In this document: positions 33,636 to 43,769 of the stretch, one piece after another | Position numbering within the stretch: the first letter of the stretch is position 1 | Layout of the letters: the number at the start of each line of letters is the position of its first letter | Assembly (NCBI GenBank): GCA_012510495.1 | Contig: JAAZHX010000095.1 | Span: 1-64,000 of the forward strand | Length of the DNA stretch: 64,000 nucleotides | Direction of reading: 5' to 3' | Source of the DNA: Smithella sp. | GTDB lineage: Bacteria; Desulfobacterota; Syntrophia; Syntrophales; Smithellaceae | The notes under the pieces: model-generated | What the model was told of the DNA's origin: nothing | Seen by the model: the letters and a program-made list of their open reading frames with translations, nothing else | Databases searched by the model: none | Translations under genes and position numbers: made by a program

Positions 33636-33646
33636 AACTTTTATCC

Positions 33647-35014
33647 CTATTCCTTCGTCGCCACCTTCAAGCTCTTGAGCTTTTTGTGCAGATTGCTGCG
33701 TTCCAGGCCGATGGCTTCGGCGGTTTTGGAAATATTGCCGTCGTATTCTTCCAGCTTTTTCAAAATAAACTGTCTTTCGAAATCCAGACGGGCATCCCTC
33801 AGCGAATCTCCGGCCGCCGCGGGCGCTTCCTGCAAAGACTCATCCGGTTCGGTTTTGATGCTGAGTTCGGGAATGTCCTCCGCCTGTATTTCATTGGACG
33901 GCGTCAGGATAATCAGCCTTTCGATGATATTTTTCAGCTCACGGACGTTGCCCGGCCAGTCATGCGCCATCAACTTTTCCAGGGCGGCGACGGTCAGGGC
34001 CTTCGGCTGCTGCCCCTCCTTGGCGGCAAAGTCCTGCAGAAAACGCTCCGTCAGGTGAACGACGTCTTCTTTCCGGTCGCGCAGAGGCGGCACGCGAAGA
34101 GGAATGACGTGCAGGCGGTAGTACAGATCCTGCCGGAACCGGCCCGCCTCCATTTCTTTCTCCAGATCCTTGTTGGTCGCGGCCAGCACCCTTACATCCA
34201 TGTCGATCAGCTTGTTGCCGCCGACCCTCTCAAATTTTTTCTCCTGGAGAATCCGCAGAATCTTGGCCTGGGCCTTCAGGCTCATGTCCGCCACTTCATC
34301 CAGAAAAATCGTTCCCTCGTGAGCCAGGTCGAACTTGCCGCGTTTCTTTTCGGTCGCCCCGGTGAAAGCGCCTTTTTCGTGCCCGAACAGTTCGCTCTCG
34401 ATCAGTTCCTCGGGAATGGCCGCGCAGTTGACTTCCACGATGGGCTTGTGGGAACGGCGGCTCAGGTGATGGATGGAACGCGCCACCAGCTCCTTCCCCG
34501 TGCCGTTTTCGCCCATGATCAGAATCCACGCGTTGGTCGGCGCGACGATGCCGATCATTTCCTTGAGCTCGGCAATGACCGGGCTGGTTCCGGTCAGTTC
34601 GTACTGGTGCGATATTTTCTGCTTGAGCAGAATATTTTCTTCTTCCAGGCGAACCAGGCTCAACGCGTTGTTCACCAGGATCATGACTTTGTCCAGCGAC
34701 AAGGGTTTTTCAATAAAGTCAAAAGCACCCAGCTTTGTGGCTTTCACGGCCGTCTCGATGGTGCCGTGACCGGACATCATGATGATCAGCATGTTCGGAT
34801 GGGCGGCGCGGATGGCTTTGAGGGTTTCCAGGCCGTCCATGCCGGGCAGCCAGATATCCAGCAGGACCAGTTGGGGCATTTCTTCGGATACCACCCGGAG
34901 CGCCTCTTCGCCGCTGCCTGCTACGAGCGCCTGATAGCCTTCGTCTTCCAGGATGGCCTTCAGCGATTGACAGATGCTGTCTTCGTCATCTACGATCAGA
35001 ATGGTTTCGTTCAT
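33647..35014 (-). CDS. ntrX: NtrX-type sigma-54-dependent response regulator
   Basis: About 455 residues. The receiver domain has the phosphoacceptor aspartate in LVLLDIWLPG and the acidic pair VDDED. The AAA+ domain carries GENGTGKE, the sigma-54 contact loop GAFTGATEKKRG and Walker B GTIFLDEV; a Fis-type helix-turn-helix (ISKTAEAIGLERSNLHKKL) ends the protein. The ATG at 35014 with GGGTGA upstream is preferred to GTG 35023. It lies 31 bases after its cognate kinase gene. The pair usually controls nitrogen, redox or envelope functions. Confidence 0.93.
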   Translation of the reverse strand: MNETILIVDDEDSICQSLKAILEDEGYQALVAGSGEEALRVVSEEMPQLVLLDIWLPGMDGLETLKAIRAAHPNMLIIMMSGHGTIETAVKATKLGAFDFIEKPLSLDKVMILVNNALSLVRLEEENILLKQKISHQYELTGTSPVIAELKEMIGIVAPTNAWILIMGENGTGKELVARSIHHLSRRSHKPIVEVNCAAIPEELIESELFGHEKGAFTGATEKKRGKFDLAHEGTIFLDEVADMSLKAQAKILRILQEKKFERVGGNKLIDMDVRVLAATNKDLEKEMEAGRFRQDLYYRLHVIPLRVPPLRDRKEDVVHLTERFLQDFAAKEGQQPKALTVAALEKLMAHDWPGNVRELKNIIERLIILTPSNEIQAEDIPELSIKTEPDESLQEAPAAAGDSLRDARLDFERQFILKKLEEYDGNISKTAEAIGLERSNLHKKLKSLKVATKE

Positions 35015-35045
35015 GATTTTCACCCAATGCCGCGTCTTCTATAAA

Positions 35046-37265
35046 TTAAACTTCGTCCACGGGCAACTGAAAAGATACGATTGTTCCCGTGGGGTGGTTG
35101 TCGCTGACGGTAACGGTTCCCTTGTGGTCCGAGATAATGGAGCTGACAATGGCCAGTCCCAGCCCCGTCCCCGACTTCTTGGTTGAAAAGTACGGGTCAA
35201 ACACTTTTCGTCTGTAGTCGGCCGGAACCCCGACCCCATCGTCGGCGACGGCGACGGCCACCTGCCTGTGGCCCTCATCATACCGGATCACAATACCGAC
35301 ATGGCCTGCTTGCTTGTTTAAGGACGCCACGGCGTTGTCCAGCAGATTCACCATGACCCGGTTGATCTGTTCGGCATCCAGCAGGAACCTCGGCAATCCC
35401 TCCGCCGGACGGAATTCAAAGTGGATGTCTTTGTGCGCGTCTACGAAAAGCGTCACGGCCTCGGACACCACCGCGTTGAGGTCATTGGGGGCAAGCACCG
35501 TCGCCGGCATGCGCGCGTAGCGGGAAAATTCGTTCACCAGATTCTTCAGCACGTCCACCTGATCGATGATGATCTGTGTGCATTCCTTAAAGACCGAGCC
35601 TTCCTCGCCCAGCTTATCCCCGTATTTCCGCTGCAGCCTCTGCGCGGAGAGCTGCACTGGCGTAAGCGGATTCTTGATTTCATGCGCCATGCGCCGGGCC
35701 ACTTCCCTCCAGGCCGCGGCTCGCTCCGCCATCTGCAGTTTCGTCAAATCTTCAAACACCACGACAATGCCTGAGTCTTCGCCTTCTTCGTCCTCAATGG
35801 TCGTCAGGGTCAGCAAAATCGTCAACACCTTGTCCCGCAGCGTCAATTCCAGATGCTTTTCCAGAACCCGCATGCGGCTTTCCTTCATTTCCTGCAAAAA
35901 GGAATCGACCACGACGAGATGATCCTCGTGCAAAAGCTCCCGGTAATTCCGGAACAGGTAAGGAGAAGCGTCAATTCCGAACATGGCTTCCGCGGCGCGG
36001 TTGATGGTGGTGAGGGTTCCGTTCCGGTCAATGGAGATGATGCCCGCCGAGACATTGCGCAAAATGGCGGCTATATACTTGCGTCGCTCTTCCAGCGAGA
36101 TATTGGCCTCGATCAGGCCCATCTTGCTTTTGTGCAAATCATCCGTCATGGAATTGAAGGATTTGACTAGAATGCCGATTTCATCGTCGGCTTCAATGTC
36201 AATGCGGCTGGTCAGATCCCCCCGGGTAATGCGGTTGGTCGCCGTCACGAGGTCCTGGATGGGGCTGGTGATGCTCTGGGCCAGCGACAGACCGAACCAT
36301 GTCGCGAGAAAAATAATCGCGAGCGTCACGATGGACAGGGTCACGATGTAATTAAACTTGATCGGATTCTTCAGAAGCTTGATCTGTCCGTATTGTTCCG
36401 ACGCGTCGGCGATGCTCCTGAGCTTGTCCACCAGGCCTTGGGGAACGCTGTTGCTGACACTGACCCGCCCGATGACTTCCGTCGCCACGGCATAGGAGAA
36501 AACCGGCGCGACGCCGACGATGGCCTCTCCTTCCTCCGTGGCGGCCACCGTAGAGACTTCCTTGCCGGAGTAAATGTCCTCCAGCATTTTCGGCGACAAT
36601 TGCACGGCGGCGGACGCCGTTTTTTCGTCGTCGGTAAAGACGAGGCTTTGGTTGTTGAAATCAAAATACGCTTCCACGCGCGCTATCTTATAGTTCTCCC
36701 GGCGTTGAGAAAGAAAATTATTCAGATAATCGGCCCGGTCCACCTCGTAGAGGCGGTTTCGGGTAATTTCCGCGCTGATTTGACGCGCGTTGAATTTGGC
36801 CAGGTCCTCAGCCTGTGTGTAATACACCTGTGCGACTTCCAGCGACCGCGCCAAAGCGTCGCCGATTTTGATATTGAACCAAAACTCGATCGAATAGGAA
36901 AGAAAGTTGATGGCAAACAAAAAAAGCAGAATGGTGGGAACCAGAGACAGTCCCACAAACGCCGTAACCAGTTTGGTGCGCAGCTTCGATCCGATCAATC
37001 CCTTGCGCCGCTCGGAAAACAACTTAAAAACATTGCGGACGATCAGGAAAAGCAGAAGCAGAATCAGGATGACGTTGACGCTGGTCAGGCCGTAAACCAG
37101 AATATTGGCCGAAATAGGCAGGTCTTTGCGGTCGGACAACTGGCTGGCCAGAATAGTAAAAACGATTGCCAGGCAGCCAACCGCCAGCATGATGATACGC
37201 TCGCGCCGGCGCTTTCTCAACTCCCGCTCATCGAGATAGTTTTTTCCGACGTTCTTTTTCAACAT
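35046..37265 (-). CDS. ntrY: NtrY-type sensor histidine kinase
   Basis: 739 residues. Several N-terminal membrane helices (about 25-45, 55-80, 95-115) and a periplasmic region precede another helix near 310-335. HAMP, PAS (AAILRNVSAGIISIDRNGTL), HisKA with the histidine in ARRMAHEIKNPLTPVQLSAQ and a HATPase domain (NLLDNAVASL, GTGLGLAIVSSI) follow. It would phosphorylate NtrX at the inner membrane. It follows the DUF4390 gene by about 39 bases, an arrangement common in deltaproteobacteria. Confidence 0.94.
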   Translation of the reverse strand: MLKKNVGKNYLDERELRKRRRERIIMLAVGCLAIVFTILASQLSDRKDLPISANILVYGLTSVNVILILLLLFLIVRNVFKLFSERRKGLIGSKLRTKLVTAFVGLSLVPTILLFLFAINFLSYSIEFWFNIKIGDALARSLEVAQVYYTQAEDLAKFNARQISAEITRNRLYEVDRADYLNNFLSQRRENYKIARVEAYFDFNNQSLVFTDDEKTASAAVQLSPKMLEDIYSGKEVSTVAATEEGEAIVGVAPVFSYAVATEVIGRVSVSNSVPQGLVDKLRSIADASEQYGQIKLLKNPIKFNYIVTLSIVTLAIIFLATWFGLSLAQSITSPIQDLVTATNRITRGDLTSRIDIEADDEIGILVKSFNSMTDDLHKSKMGLIEANISLEERRKYIAAILRNVSAGIISIDRNGTLTTINRAAEAMFGIDASPYLFRNYRELLHEDHLVVVDSFLQEMKESRMRVLEKHLELTLRDKVLTILLTLTTIEDEEGEDSGIVVVFEDLTKLQMAERAAAWREVARRMAHEIKNPLTPVQLSAQRLQRKYGDKLGEEGSVFKECTQIIIDQVDVLKNLVNEFSRYARMPATVLAPNDLNAVVSEAVTLFVDAHKDIHFEFRPAEGLPRFLLDAEQINRVMVNLLDNAVASLNKQAGHVGIVIRYDEGHRQVAVAVADDGVGVPADYRRKVFDPYFSTKKSGTGLGLAIVSSIISDHKGTVTVSDNHPTGTIVSFQLPVDEV

Positions 37266-37304
37266 TATGCGCTCGCGATATCAACCACGCCCCTGCGTTT
37301 GCGA

Positions 37305-37889
37305 TCATTCATGGGGAAATTTGATCTTGTACAGGGGGGTTTCAAAATCCCACAGGGAAACAAAGAACAATACATATTCCATCTTGAACGGCAGCCGCAC
37401 CCGGTCGATTTTGACCCTGACCTGAACATAGTAGCGTTCGCCTTTGGACAGATCGGAAAGAGCCACCACGGGAATTCCGTCCAACTCCGCCATGGCTTTT
37501 TGCGCGCTTTCAAAATTCGTCAGGATCGCCGGCTGTCCCAGACCGTTTGTGGCAATCAGGAAATTCTTTTTCAAATTGTCGTATTTGATGGTGCGGCGGA
37601 TTTCTTTACGGAGGATATGTTTGTCCCACATATAGGACCTTTCCTGATAGACATCCAGTTCTATCGTGAAAACAGCGGGAACCCCCGCCAGAATGGCATC
37701 CTCCATTTCCTTCTTGAAACCATCCACCAGCCTTGCATACAAAAGTATTTCGCTCGTGCCGCTGGTCACCAGGATGTCCGTCATCCGTGGACCCATCTGG
37801 GCCCTGGCCTCCCCGGCGGCAACCGTCATGGTCATCATGCAGAACCCTGCGATGATGGCTATCCAGAAATAATTTTTATACTTTTTCAT
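37305..37889 (-). CDS. DUF4390 secreted protein
   Basis: 194 residues. A signal peptide (hydrophobic 8-25, cleavage likely after ARA) is followed by a beta-rich DUF4390 domain (ARLVDGFKKEMEDAILAGVP, YYVQVRVKI). It is probably periplasmic. DUF4390 genes commonly stand directly before ntrY as here, so it may provide a periplasmic input to the kinase; that role is inferred from position only. Confidence 0.85.
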   Translation of the reverse strand: MKKYKNYFWIAIIAGFCMMTMTVAAGEARAQMGPRMTDILVTSGTSEILLYARLVDGFKKEMEDAILAGVPAVFTIELDVYQERSYMWDKHILRKEIRRTIKYDNLKKNFLIATNGLGQPAILTNFESAQKAMAELDGIPVVALSDLSKGERYYVQVRVKIDRVRLPFKMEYVLFFVSLWDFETPLYKIKFPHE

Positions 37890-37980
37890 ACCCGCCCGTT
37901 TTCCGTAAGAATACGGGTATCCTAGGTAACCTATCGATAAAAATCAAGGTTAATTTGGGAAAGTCAAAACGGGGATAAAA

Positions 37981-38910
37981 TCAGATTTGTACGGCGTCCA
38001 GAATCGTGAAGGATGGGAGGTTGCAGGACATGGATTGATCCGATTGCCGCGGAAGATCTTTGCTGATGATCTCCCAGCCGGCCTCTTCGCGCATCAGTTC
38101 CCGCAGCAGAAGATTGTTGAGCCGGTGGCCGGACCGGTGCGCTACAAAATGGCCGATGATCGGCATGCCCAGCAGAAACAAATCGCCTACCGCATCCAGG
38201 ATTTTGTGCTTGACGAATTCATCGGGCATGCGGAGGCCTTCCTTGTTGATGATTTTATCGTCGTCGAGAATAATCGCGTTGTCCAGGGATCCGCCCAGTC
38301 CCAGGCCTCTGGCCTGCAAAAATTCGACTTCTTTCAGAAAGCCGAAGGTCCTCGCGCAGCAGATGTTGTCCTCGTAGTTTTTATCGGAAAACAGAAAGCT
38401 GTAGGACTGCCGGCCGATGATTTTATTTTTGAAATCGATGTCATAGGTGATTTTAAATTCATTCGACGGGAGCAGCATGGCGCTTCCCTCGCCTTCCGTC
38501 ACGCAGACCGGCTTTTTGATGACCAGCATTTTTTTGAATTTTCCCTGCGGCCGCGTGCCGACTTTCTTGAGCATATTGACAAACGGGCGGGCGCTACCGT
38601 CCATGATGGGTACTTCAAAGGAATCGATTTCCACAACGGCATTGTCCAGCCCCATGCCGCAAAACGCCGACATCAGATGCTCGATGGTCGAAACCGTATT
38701 GCCGTTATCACCGATGGTTGTGGCCAGCGTCGTGTCGCAAACCGACTTAAAGTCCGCCGCAATCGGCCTTGCATCCGGCAGATCCTTCCGGACAAAAACA
38801 ATGCCGGTGTCCGTGTCAGCCGGCTTGATTTGCATATTGACCTTGCGGCCCGTGTGCAGTCCGATACTGGAACAAAATATTTCTTTTTTTAAAGTACGCT
38901 GTAAGTGCAT
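37981..38910 (-). CDS. lpxC: UDP-3-O-acyl-N-acetylglucosamine deacetylase
   Basis: 309 residues. The zinc ligands and active site are visible: TIEHLMSAFCGMGLDNAVVE, DGSARPFV, KHKILDAVGDLFLLG and the HRSGHRLNN motif. It performs the first committed step of lipid A synthesis, which shows a lipopolysaccharide-bearing outer membrane. It stands alone between the NtrYX genes and ruvB. Length is normal for the family. Confidence 0.95.
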   Translation of the reverse strand: MHLQRTLKKEIFCSSIGLHTGRKVNMQIKPADTDTGIVFVRKDLPDARPIAADFKSVCDTTLATTIGDNGNTVSTIEHLMSAFCGMGLDNAVVEIDSFEVPIMDGSARPFVNMLKKVGTRPQGKFKKMLVIKKPVCVTEGEGSAMLLPSNEFKITYDIDFKNKIIGRQSYSFLFSDKNYEDNICCARTFGFLKEVEFLQARGLGLGGSLDNAIILDDDKIINKEGLRMPDEFVKHKILDAVGDLFLLGMPIIGHFVAHRSGHRLNNLLLRELMREEAGWEIISKDLPRQSDQSMSCNLPSFTILDAVQI

Positions 38911-38974
38911 ATCACCCCTTTTCTAGCTGTACTCTGTTAGCAATAAGCATACCAGAGCATAACCGGAGGGATTT

Positions 38975-39136
38975 GTGCCGCAACCTGCCGTCTTTATTAA
39001 TCTTGTTGAGAAGTCTTTCCGGAAAGGATGGCCGGCTGGCCTGCCTTTTGTGGTTAAAACAACACACCCGGCCCGCATCAGGGTCATGCATTGTAAGGCA
39101 GTGTTTTATTTAAGGAATCTTTATCTTTTTCGCTAA
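38975..39136 (+). CDS. Possible small ORF between lpxC and ruvB
   Basis: A GTG at 38975 is preceded by GGAGG at a 5-base spacing, and 53 codons follow to a stop at 39134-39136, overlapping the convergent ruvB end. The product would be basic, with no recognised motif. The ribosome site is good, but codon use is not distinctive, so this may be chance. Confidence 0.22.
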   Translation: MPQPAVFINLVEKSFRKGWPAGLPFVVKTTHPARIRVMHCKAVFYLRNLYLFR

Positions 39137-40161
39137 AACAGTTCCTTTTGGGCTCTCGGCGTTTTCAGACCAAAATGCTCGTATGCCTTGGAGCAGGCGA
39201 CGCGTCCCCGCGCCGTCCTCTGCAGGTAGCCTTCCTGAATTAAATAGGGTTCGTAAACATCTTCAATGGTGACCCGCTCCTCACCGATGGCCGCCGCGAG
39301 ACTTTCCACACCTACCGGGCCGCCGTTGAATTTTTCAATCAACGTCAAAAGCAGCTTGCGGTCCATCTGATCAAAACCCTTTTGATCGACATCGAACGCG
39401 TCCAGCGCCCGGCGGGCCAGATCACCGTCAATGGTTCCGTCGCCTTTGACTTCCGCGTAATCCCGGACGCGCTTGAGCAGGCGGTTGGCAATCCGCGGTG
39501 TGCCGCGCGCGCGATGGGCCAGCTCCCGCGCCCCGTCCGCCGTCAGTTTCACGTTCAGAATGGAGGCGGAGCGCGCCAGAATCACGGCCAGCTCCTGCGG
39601 CGAATAGAATTCCAGCCGGAAATGCATGCCGAAGCGGTCGCGCAGCGGCGAGGTGAGCGATCCGGCGCGCGTGGTCGCGCCCACCAGCGTGAATTTCGGA
39701 ATGTCGAGTTTCATCGACCGGGCCGACGGCCCCTGGCCGATCAGAATATCGATATGGAAATCCTCCATCGCCGGGTAGAGAATCTCTTCGACGACGTGCG
39801 AAAGCCGATGAATCTCGTCGATAAAAAGGACTTCGTGCTCGTGCAGATTGGTCAGAATCGCCGCCAGATCGCCGGGACGCTCGATCACCGGACCGGACGT
39901 GACCTTGATATCGACCCCCAGCTCCCGGGCGATAATATAGGCCAGCGTGGTTTTCCCCAGACCCGGCGGCCCGTACAGAAGGACATGATCCAGCGACTCG
40001 CGCCGTTTGCGGGCGGCTTCGATGAAAATGGACAGATTGCTTTTCACCTTGTCCTGGCCGACATAATCGGCCAGCTTCGGCGGACGCAGCGAATTTTCCA
40101 GCGCTCCTTCGTCTTCGGCGCAGACCGGATCCATCAGCGGATTTTTCAAATGAGCATCCAT
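39133..40161 (-). CDS. ruvB: Holliday junction branch migration ATPase
   Basis: 342 residues. AAA+ motifs are complete: [23 protein letters not shown], sensor region [10 protein letters not shown], the arginine finger region [14 protein letters not shown], and a C-terminal winged helix ([19 protein letters not shown]). With RuvA it drives branch migration of Holliday junctions. It is the last gene of ruvC-ruvA-ruvB on the minus strand, 27 bases after ruvA. Confidence 0.96.
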   Translation of the reverse strand: MDAHLKNPLMDPVCAEDEGALENSLRPPKLADYVGQDKVKSNLSIFIEAARKRRESLDHVLLYGPPGLGKTTLAYIIARELGVDIKVTSGPVIERPGDLAAILTNLHEHEVLFIDEIHRLSHVVEEILYPAMEDFHIDILIGQGPSARSMKLDIPKFTLVGATTRAGSLTSPLRDRFGMHFRLEFYSPQELAVILARSASILNVKLTADGARELAHRARGTPRIANRLLKRVRDYAEVKGDGTIDGDLARRALDAFDVDQKGFDQMDRKLLLTLIEKFNGGPVGVESLAAAIGEERVTIEDVYEPYLIQEGYLQRTARGRVACSKAYEHFGLKTPRAQKELF

Positions 40162-40188
40162 GCGTTTCTACCCACAAACCGGCCGGCC

Positions 40189-40797
40189 TCAGCCCGCCAG
40201 AATTTTCAGCGCTTTTTTCAAAAGCTGGTCCATCGCCGGATCTTCCTGCAGATCGCGGGCGGCTTTATCCAGAGCATCTCGGGCCGCGCCGGTCTTATAC
40301 CCCAAATTCATCAGGGCGGAAAGCACATCCTCGCGCATCTTCTCCGCCTGTTTTTGTTTCGCGTCCGCCGCCGGAATTGCGTCCGCAGCCATTTTTTTCA
40401 AGACCTTTTCTTTCAGCTCCAGAATCAGCCGCTCGGCCATTTTCCGGCCTATTCCGGGAATGGTCATCAGCCTGGTCAGGTTACCCGCGGAAATCGCTCC
40501 GAGCAGCTCCGCGGAGGAAATCCCCGAAAGAATGTTCAGCGCGACTTTCGGCCCGATGCCGTTAACGGAAATCATCAGTTGAAAAAGCTCCCGCTCCTCA
40601 CGCGTGTAAAAACCGAACAGATGAATCGCGTCATCTTTGACCGATGTGTGGATATGCAGGGTAATCGCCTGGTCTTCATCCGGGAGCGCATAAAAAGTGG
40701 TGAGTGGAATAAAAACGCGATAGCCGACGCCCTGCGCGTCCACCACAACATGAGAAATTCCCTTATAGGCGATTTTACCGGAAAGCATGGCAATCAT
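40189..40797 (-). CDS. ruvA: Holliday junction branch migration protein RuvA
   Basis: 202 residues. The N-terminal OB domain (IAYKGISHVVVDAQGVGYRVF), two helix-hairpin-helix motifs (VNGIGPKVALNIL, IPGIGRKMAERLILELK) and the C-terminal RuvB-binding domain (DVLSALMNLGYK) are present. The tetramer binds four-way junctions. Its ATG directly abuts the ruvC stop (TGA-ATG), so translation is coupled. Confidence 0.96.
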   Translation of the reverse strand: MIAMLSGKIAYKGISHVVVDAQGVGYRVFIPLTTFYALPDEDQAITLHIHTSVKDDAIHLFGFYTREERELFQLMISVNGIGPKVALNILSGISSAELLGAISAGNLTRLMTIPGIGRKMAERLILELKEKVLKKMAADAIPAADAKQKQAEKMREDVLSALMNLGYKTGAARDALDKAARDLQEDPAMDQLLKKALKILAG

Positions 40798-41277
40798 TCA
40801 GATCGGCTGCTCCTTTCCGAAATTGGCCTGGCAGATCGCCGCGGCCAGGGCGTCCGCCGCATCCGACGGCGGCAGGAAATCGAGTTTCAAAATCGCCTTG
40901 ACCATGATCTGCACCTGCCGCTTTTCCGCCCGGCCGTAGCCGACTACCGCCTTTTTGACTTCCAGCGGCGAATATTCAAAAACCGGAATCCCCTTGTCCG
41001 TACAGGCGTGAATCACGACTCCCCTCACCTGAGCCTGCCTGATCAGGCTGCGGACATTTTTCCCGTAAAAGATGTTTTCCAGGCTGACCACCTGCGGATT
41101 GTTTTCAGCGATAACAGCGCCGAGCTTGCGGAAAGTGTCTATCAGCACTTCAGAAAGCAGGGAATTCCTGCGGGCCTTGATTTCACCGTGGGCCACATGA
41201 CGCAGGTAGTTACCGCTTTGATCAATCACGCCGTAGCCGGTCACATGAGATCCGGGATCGATACCTAAAATTCGCAA
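40798..41277 (-). CDS. ruvC: Crossover junction endodeoxyribonuclease RuvC
   Basis: 159 residues. The acidic active site of the RNase H fold is complete: D in LGIDPGS, E in SLENIFYG, and the C-terminal DAADALAAAICQ pair. It resolves Holliday junctions after RuvAB migration. It is the first gene of the ruv set, 34 bases downstream of the yebC gene on the same strand, an order typical for bacteria. Confidence 0.95.
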   Translation of the reverse strand: MRILGIDPGSHVTGYGVIDQSGNYLRHVAHGEIKARRNSLLSEVLIDTFRKLGAVIAENNPQVVSLENIFYGKNVRSLIRQAQVRGVVIHACTDKGIPVFEYSPLEVKKAVVGYGRAEKRQVQIMVKAILKLDFLPPSDAADALAAAICQANFGKEQPI

Positions 41278-41311
41278 ATTACCTGCTTTCGCTTCCAGCC
41301 GTTTTGGCGGA

Positions 41312-42061
41312 TTAACTCAATTTCTCCATGACCTCTTCGTCAATGTCGAAATTGGAATAAACGTTCTGGACGTCGTCGTTGTCTTCAAGCTTTTCCATCA
41401 GTTTCAGCATGGACTCAGCCTTACCCGCTTCCAGCTTGACGGTGTTGGAGGGAATCATGCTGATGCGCGCCTCCAGGTGTTTAATACCCCTGTCGTCAAC
41501 CGCCTTCTTCACTGCTTCAAAGGCTGACGGCTCCGTGATGATTTCGTATTCCGAATCTTCCGTTTTGACATCTTCCGCTCCCGCGTCAAGAGCGAGTTCC
41601 ATCAGTTGGTCTTCACCGATCGCTTTTCTGTCAATGACGATGCTGCCTTTCTTGGCAAATATCCAGGCCACACAGCCGTTCTCGCCCAGATTCCCGCCGT
41701 GCTTGGAAAAGATATGCCGGATCTCCGCCACCGTCCGGTTTTTATTGTCCGTCATGATTTCCACGATGACTGCCGCGCCGCCGGGTCCGTAGCCTTCGTA
41801 GGTAAATTCTTCATAAGCGTTTGCGCCGTCACCGCCGCCCATGCCTTTCTTGATGGCCCGCTCGATGTTGTCCTTGGGCATGTTCTCTTCCTTGGCCGCC
41901 ATGACCGCCTGCCTTAAGCGGGCATTGCCCTCAATATCGCCGCCGCCCAAACGCGCTGCCAGTGTAATTTCCTTGATGATTTTGGTAAAAATCTTGCCTC
42001 TTTTGGCATCGATCGCCCCTTTTTTTCTTTTGATGGTGCTCCATTTGGAATGGCCGGACAT
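41312..42061 (-). CDS. yebC: YebC/PmpR-family regulatory protein
   Basis: 249 residues, full length. The conserved start [55 protein letters not shown] and [13 protein letters not shown] are typical. Members act as transcriptional regulators and/or translation-associated factors that help at proline-rich stretches. Linkage to ruvCAB is widely conserved and is seen here. Confidence 0.95.
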   Translation of the reverse strand: MSGHSKWSTIKRKKGAIDAKRGKIFTKIIKEITLAARLGGGDIEGNARLRQAVMAAKEENMPKDNIERAIKKGMGGGDGANAYEEFTYEGYGPGGAAVIVEIMTDNKNRTVAEIRHIFSKHGGNLGENGCVAWIFAKKGSIVIDRKAIGEDQLMELALDAGAEDVKTEDSEYEIITEPSAFEAVKKAVDDRGIKHLEARISMIPSNTVKLEAGKAESMLKLMEKLEDNDDVQNVYSNFDIDEEVMEKLS

Positions 42062-42169
42062 AGGATGTTCTCCTGATAAAAAAGTTGATCTTGCATATTT
42101 TTCTACCTCATAGCATAAGGCGATAAGCTTGTAAAGTTAATTACATATTTGAACCGGAGGTTTTGTCTT

Positions 42170-42589
42170 ATGAAGTCCTGTCGCGAAGAATTATGGTTTG
42201 ATATTCCCCGGAGAAGGGCTTTTGTCAACATCACCGGCAGCGTCGAAAAAATACTGAAAAAAAGCGGCATTCAGGAAGGCCTCGTCCTGGTCAACGCCAT
42301 GCACATCACGGCGTCCGTGTTCATCAACGACGACGAACCGGGGCTCCACGCGGATTATGAAGACTGGCTGGAACGGCTGGCGCCTCACGCGCCGACGTCG
42401 TTTTACCGGCATAACCGCACCGGCGAAGACAATGGCGACGCGCATCTGAAACGGCAGATCATGGGACGCGAAGTCGTTGTGGCCGTCACCGGAGGAAGGC
42501 TGGATTTCGGCCCATGGGAACGGATCTTCTACGGCGAATTCGACGGCGGAAGAAAGAAGAGGGTGCTGGTGAAAATCATCGGGGAGTAG
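42170..42589 (+). CDS. yjbQ: YjbQ/UPF0047 family protein
   Basis: 139 residues. The family core is clear: [52 protein letters not shown] and [31 protein letters not shown] broken by conserved glycines. E. coli YjbQ is linked to secondary thiamine-phosphate synthase activity. The ATG at 42170 is chosen for its GGAGG site 8 bases upstream. The 217-base gap before hisF shows no gene, only two GGGACA-type motifs. Confidence 0.88.
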   Translation: MKSCREELWFDIPRRRAFVNITGSVEKILKKSGIQEGLVLVNAMHITASVFINDDEPGLHADYEDWLERLAPHAPTSFYRHNRTGEDNGDAHLKRQIMGREVVVAVTGGRLDFGPWERIFYGEFDGGRKKRVLVKIIGE

Positions 42590-42806
42590 AAAAGGAAAAG
42601 CAGGTCAGGGACAGTCCGCCCGAATAACATTGGCAACGTCTTTTACGCCGCGACAATTTCCCTTCCTGATTTTGAGCCAGGCGGCGCAAACGGTTGTCAA
42701 ACGTGAAGCAGAACCAGCGGGGACAAACCCCATGCCTGCGAAAAAAAATAATGTCGCCCAGCTTGCTCACGACACCTCCCGTCGTTTCCATTCTGCCGCC
42801 CGGAGT

Positions 42807-43568
42807 TCAGGCAACGGCAAGTCCCTTGCTTTTAAGAAAGTCTTTTACATCCTTGATTTTGAGAAGCCGGAAATGAAAAACGGACGCAGCCAATAGAACA
42901 GACGCTCCTCCGTCCACAACCGCTTCGTAAAAATCCTCCAGCTTTCCCGCGCCGCCGGACGCCACCACCGGCAGGCTGACAGCGGAGGAAATCGCTTTGG
43001 TGAAAGGAATATCGTATCCCGCCTTTGTGCCGTCTCCGTCCATGCTGGTGGGCAGGATCACGCCCGCGCCCAGTTCCTGGCATTGTCTGGCCCACTCGAC
43101 CGCGTCTTTCGCGATGGGCAGTGTGCCGCCGGAAACCACCAGCTCAAAGCCCGACGGCAGGGCCGGATTTCTTTTGGCGTCGATGGCCACCGTAATTTTT
43201 TCCGGACCGAATTCTGCCGACGCCAGCTTCACCAATTCGGGATTTTTCACCGCGGCGCTGTTCATGGACACTTTGCCCGCACCCGCGCCCAGCACCATTT
43301 CAATGTCCTTAAGCGAGGAAATGCCGCCGCCGACCGTCAGCGGAATGCTGATTCGCTGTGCAACTTTTTTTACCCATTCCAGCCGTGTCTTGCGGTTTTC
43401 GAGCGTGGCGGCAATGTCCAGCATGGCCAGTTCATCCGCGCCTTCGGCCTGATAGAACACGGCATTCTCGACCGGGTCGCCCGCTTCCCTGATGTCAACA
43501 AAATGAACCCCTTTAACCACCCTTCCGTTTTTCATATCCAGGCAGGGCATGATTTTAATCGGCGCCAT
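42807..43568 (-). CDS. hisF: Imidazole glycerol phosphate synthase cyclase subunit
   Basis: 253 residues of the HisF TIM barrel. Phosphate-binding and catalytic regions are present: IMPCLDMKNGRVVKGVHF with the first catalytic Asp, LTVGGGISSLKDIE, TSMDGDGTKAGYD with the second Asp, and PVVASGGAGKLEDF. With HisH it makes imidazole glycerol phosphate and AICAR. No hisH or other his gene is adjacent. Length is normal. Confidence 0.93.
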   Translation of the reverse strand: MAPIKIMPCLDMKNGRVVKGVHFVDIREAGDPVENAVFYQAEGADELAMLDIAATLENRKTRLEWVKKVAQRISIPLTVGGGISSLKDIEMVLGAGAGKVSMNSAAVKNPELVKLASAEFGPEKITVAIDAKRNPALPSGFELVVSGGTLPIAKDAVEWARQCQELGAGVILPTSMDGDGTKAGYDIPFTKAISSAVSLPVVASGGAGKLEDFYEAVVDGGASVLLAASVFHFRLLKIKDVKDFLKSKGLAVA

Positions 43569-43769
43569 GAAAATCTCCTTTCCAACATAGACAATAACGA
43601 CGTTGCCGTTAAACGGTGCTGTTTTCTAAACCGAACCTGCCAAATTTACAATCGAAATATTGAAGCCGCCCCGGGCAAACGAGATTGTTTTTGATCTTAA
43701 TGCTTGAAACGCGGGGGGTTTTCATTTAAACAAGCAGCAACCTAATTTTAGCGCAAAGGAGCCGTCAAG

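Noticed and set aside
42590-42806. Possible gene between yjbQ and hisF
   Set aside because: Open frames here lack ribosome sites and homology; only GGGACA-type short motifs are seen.
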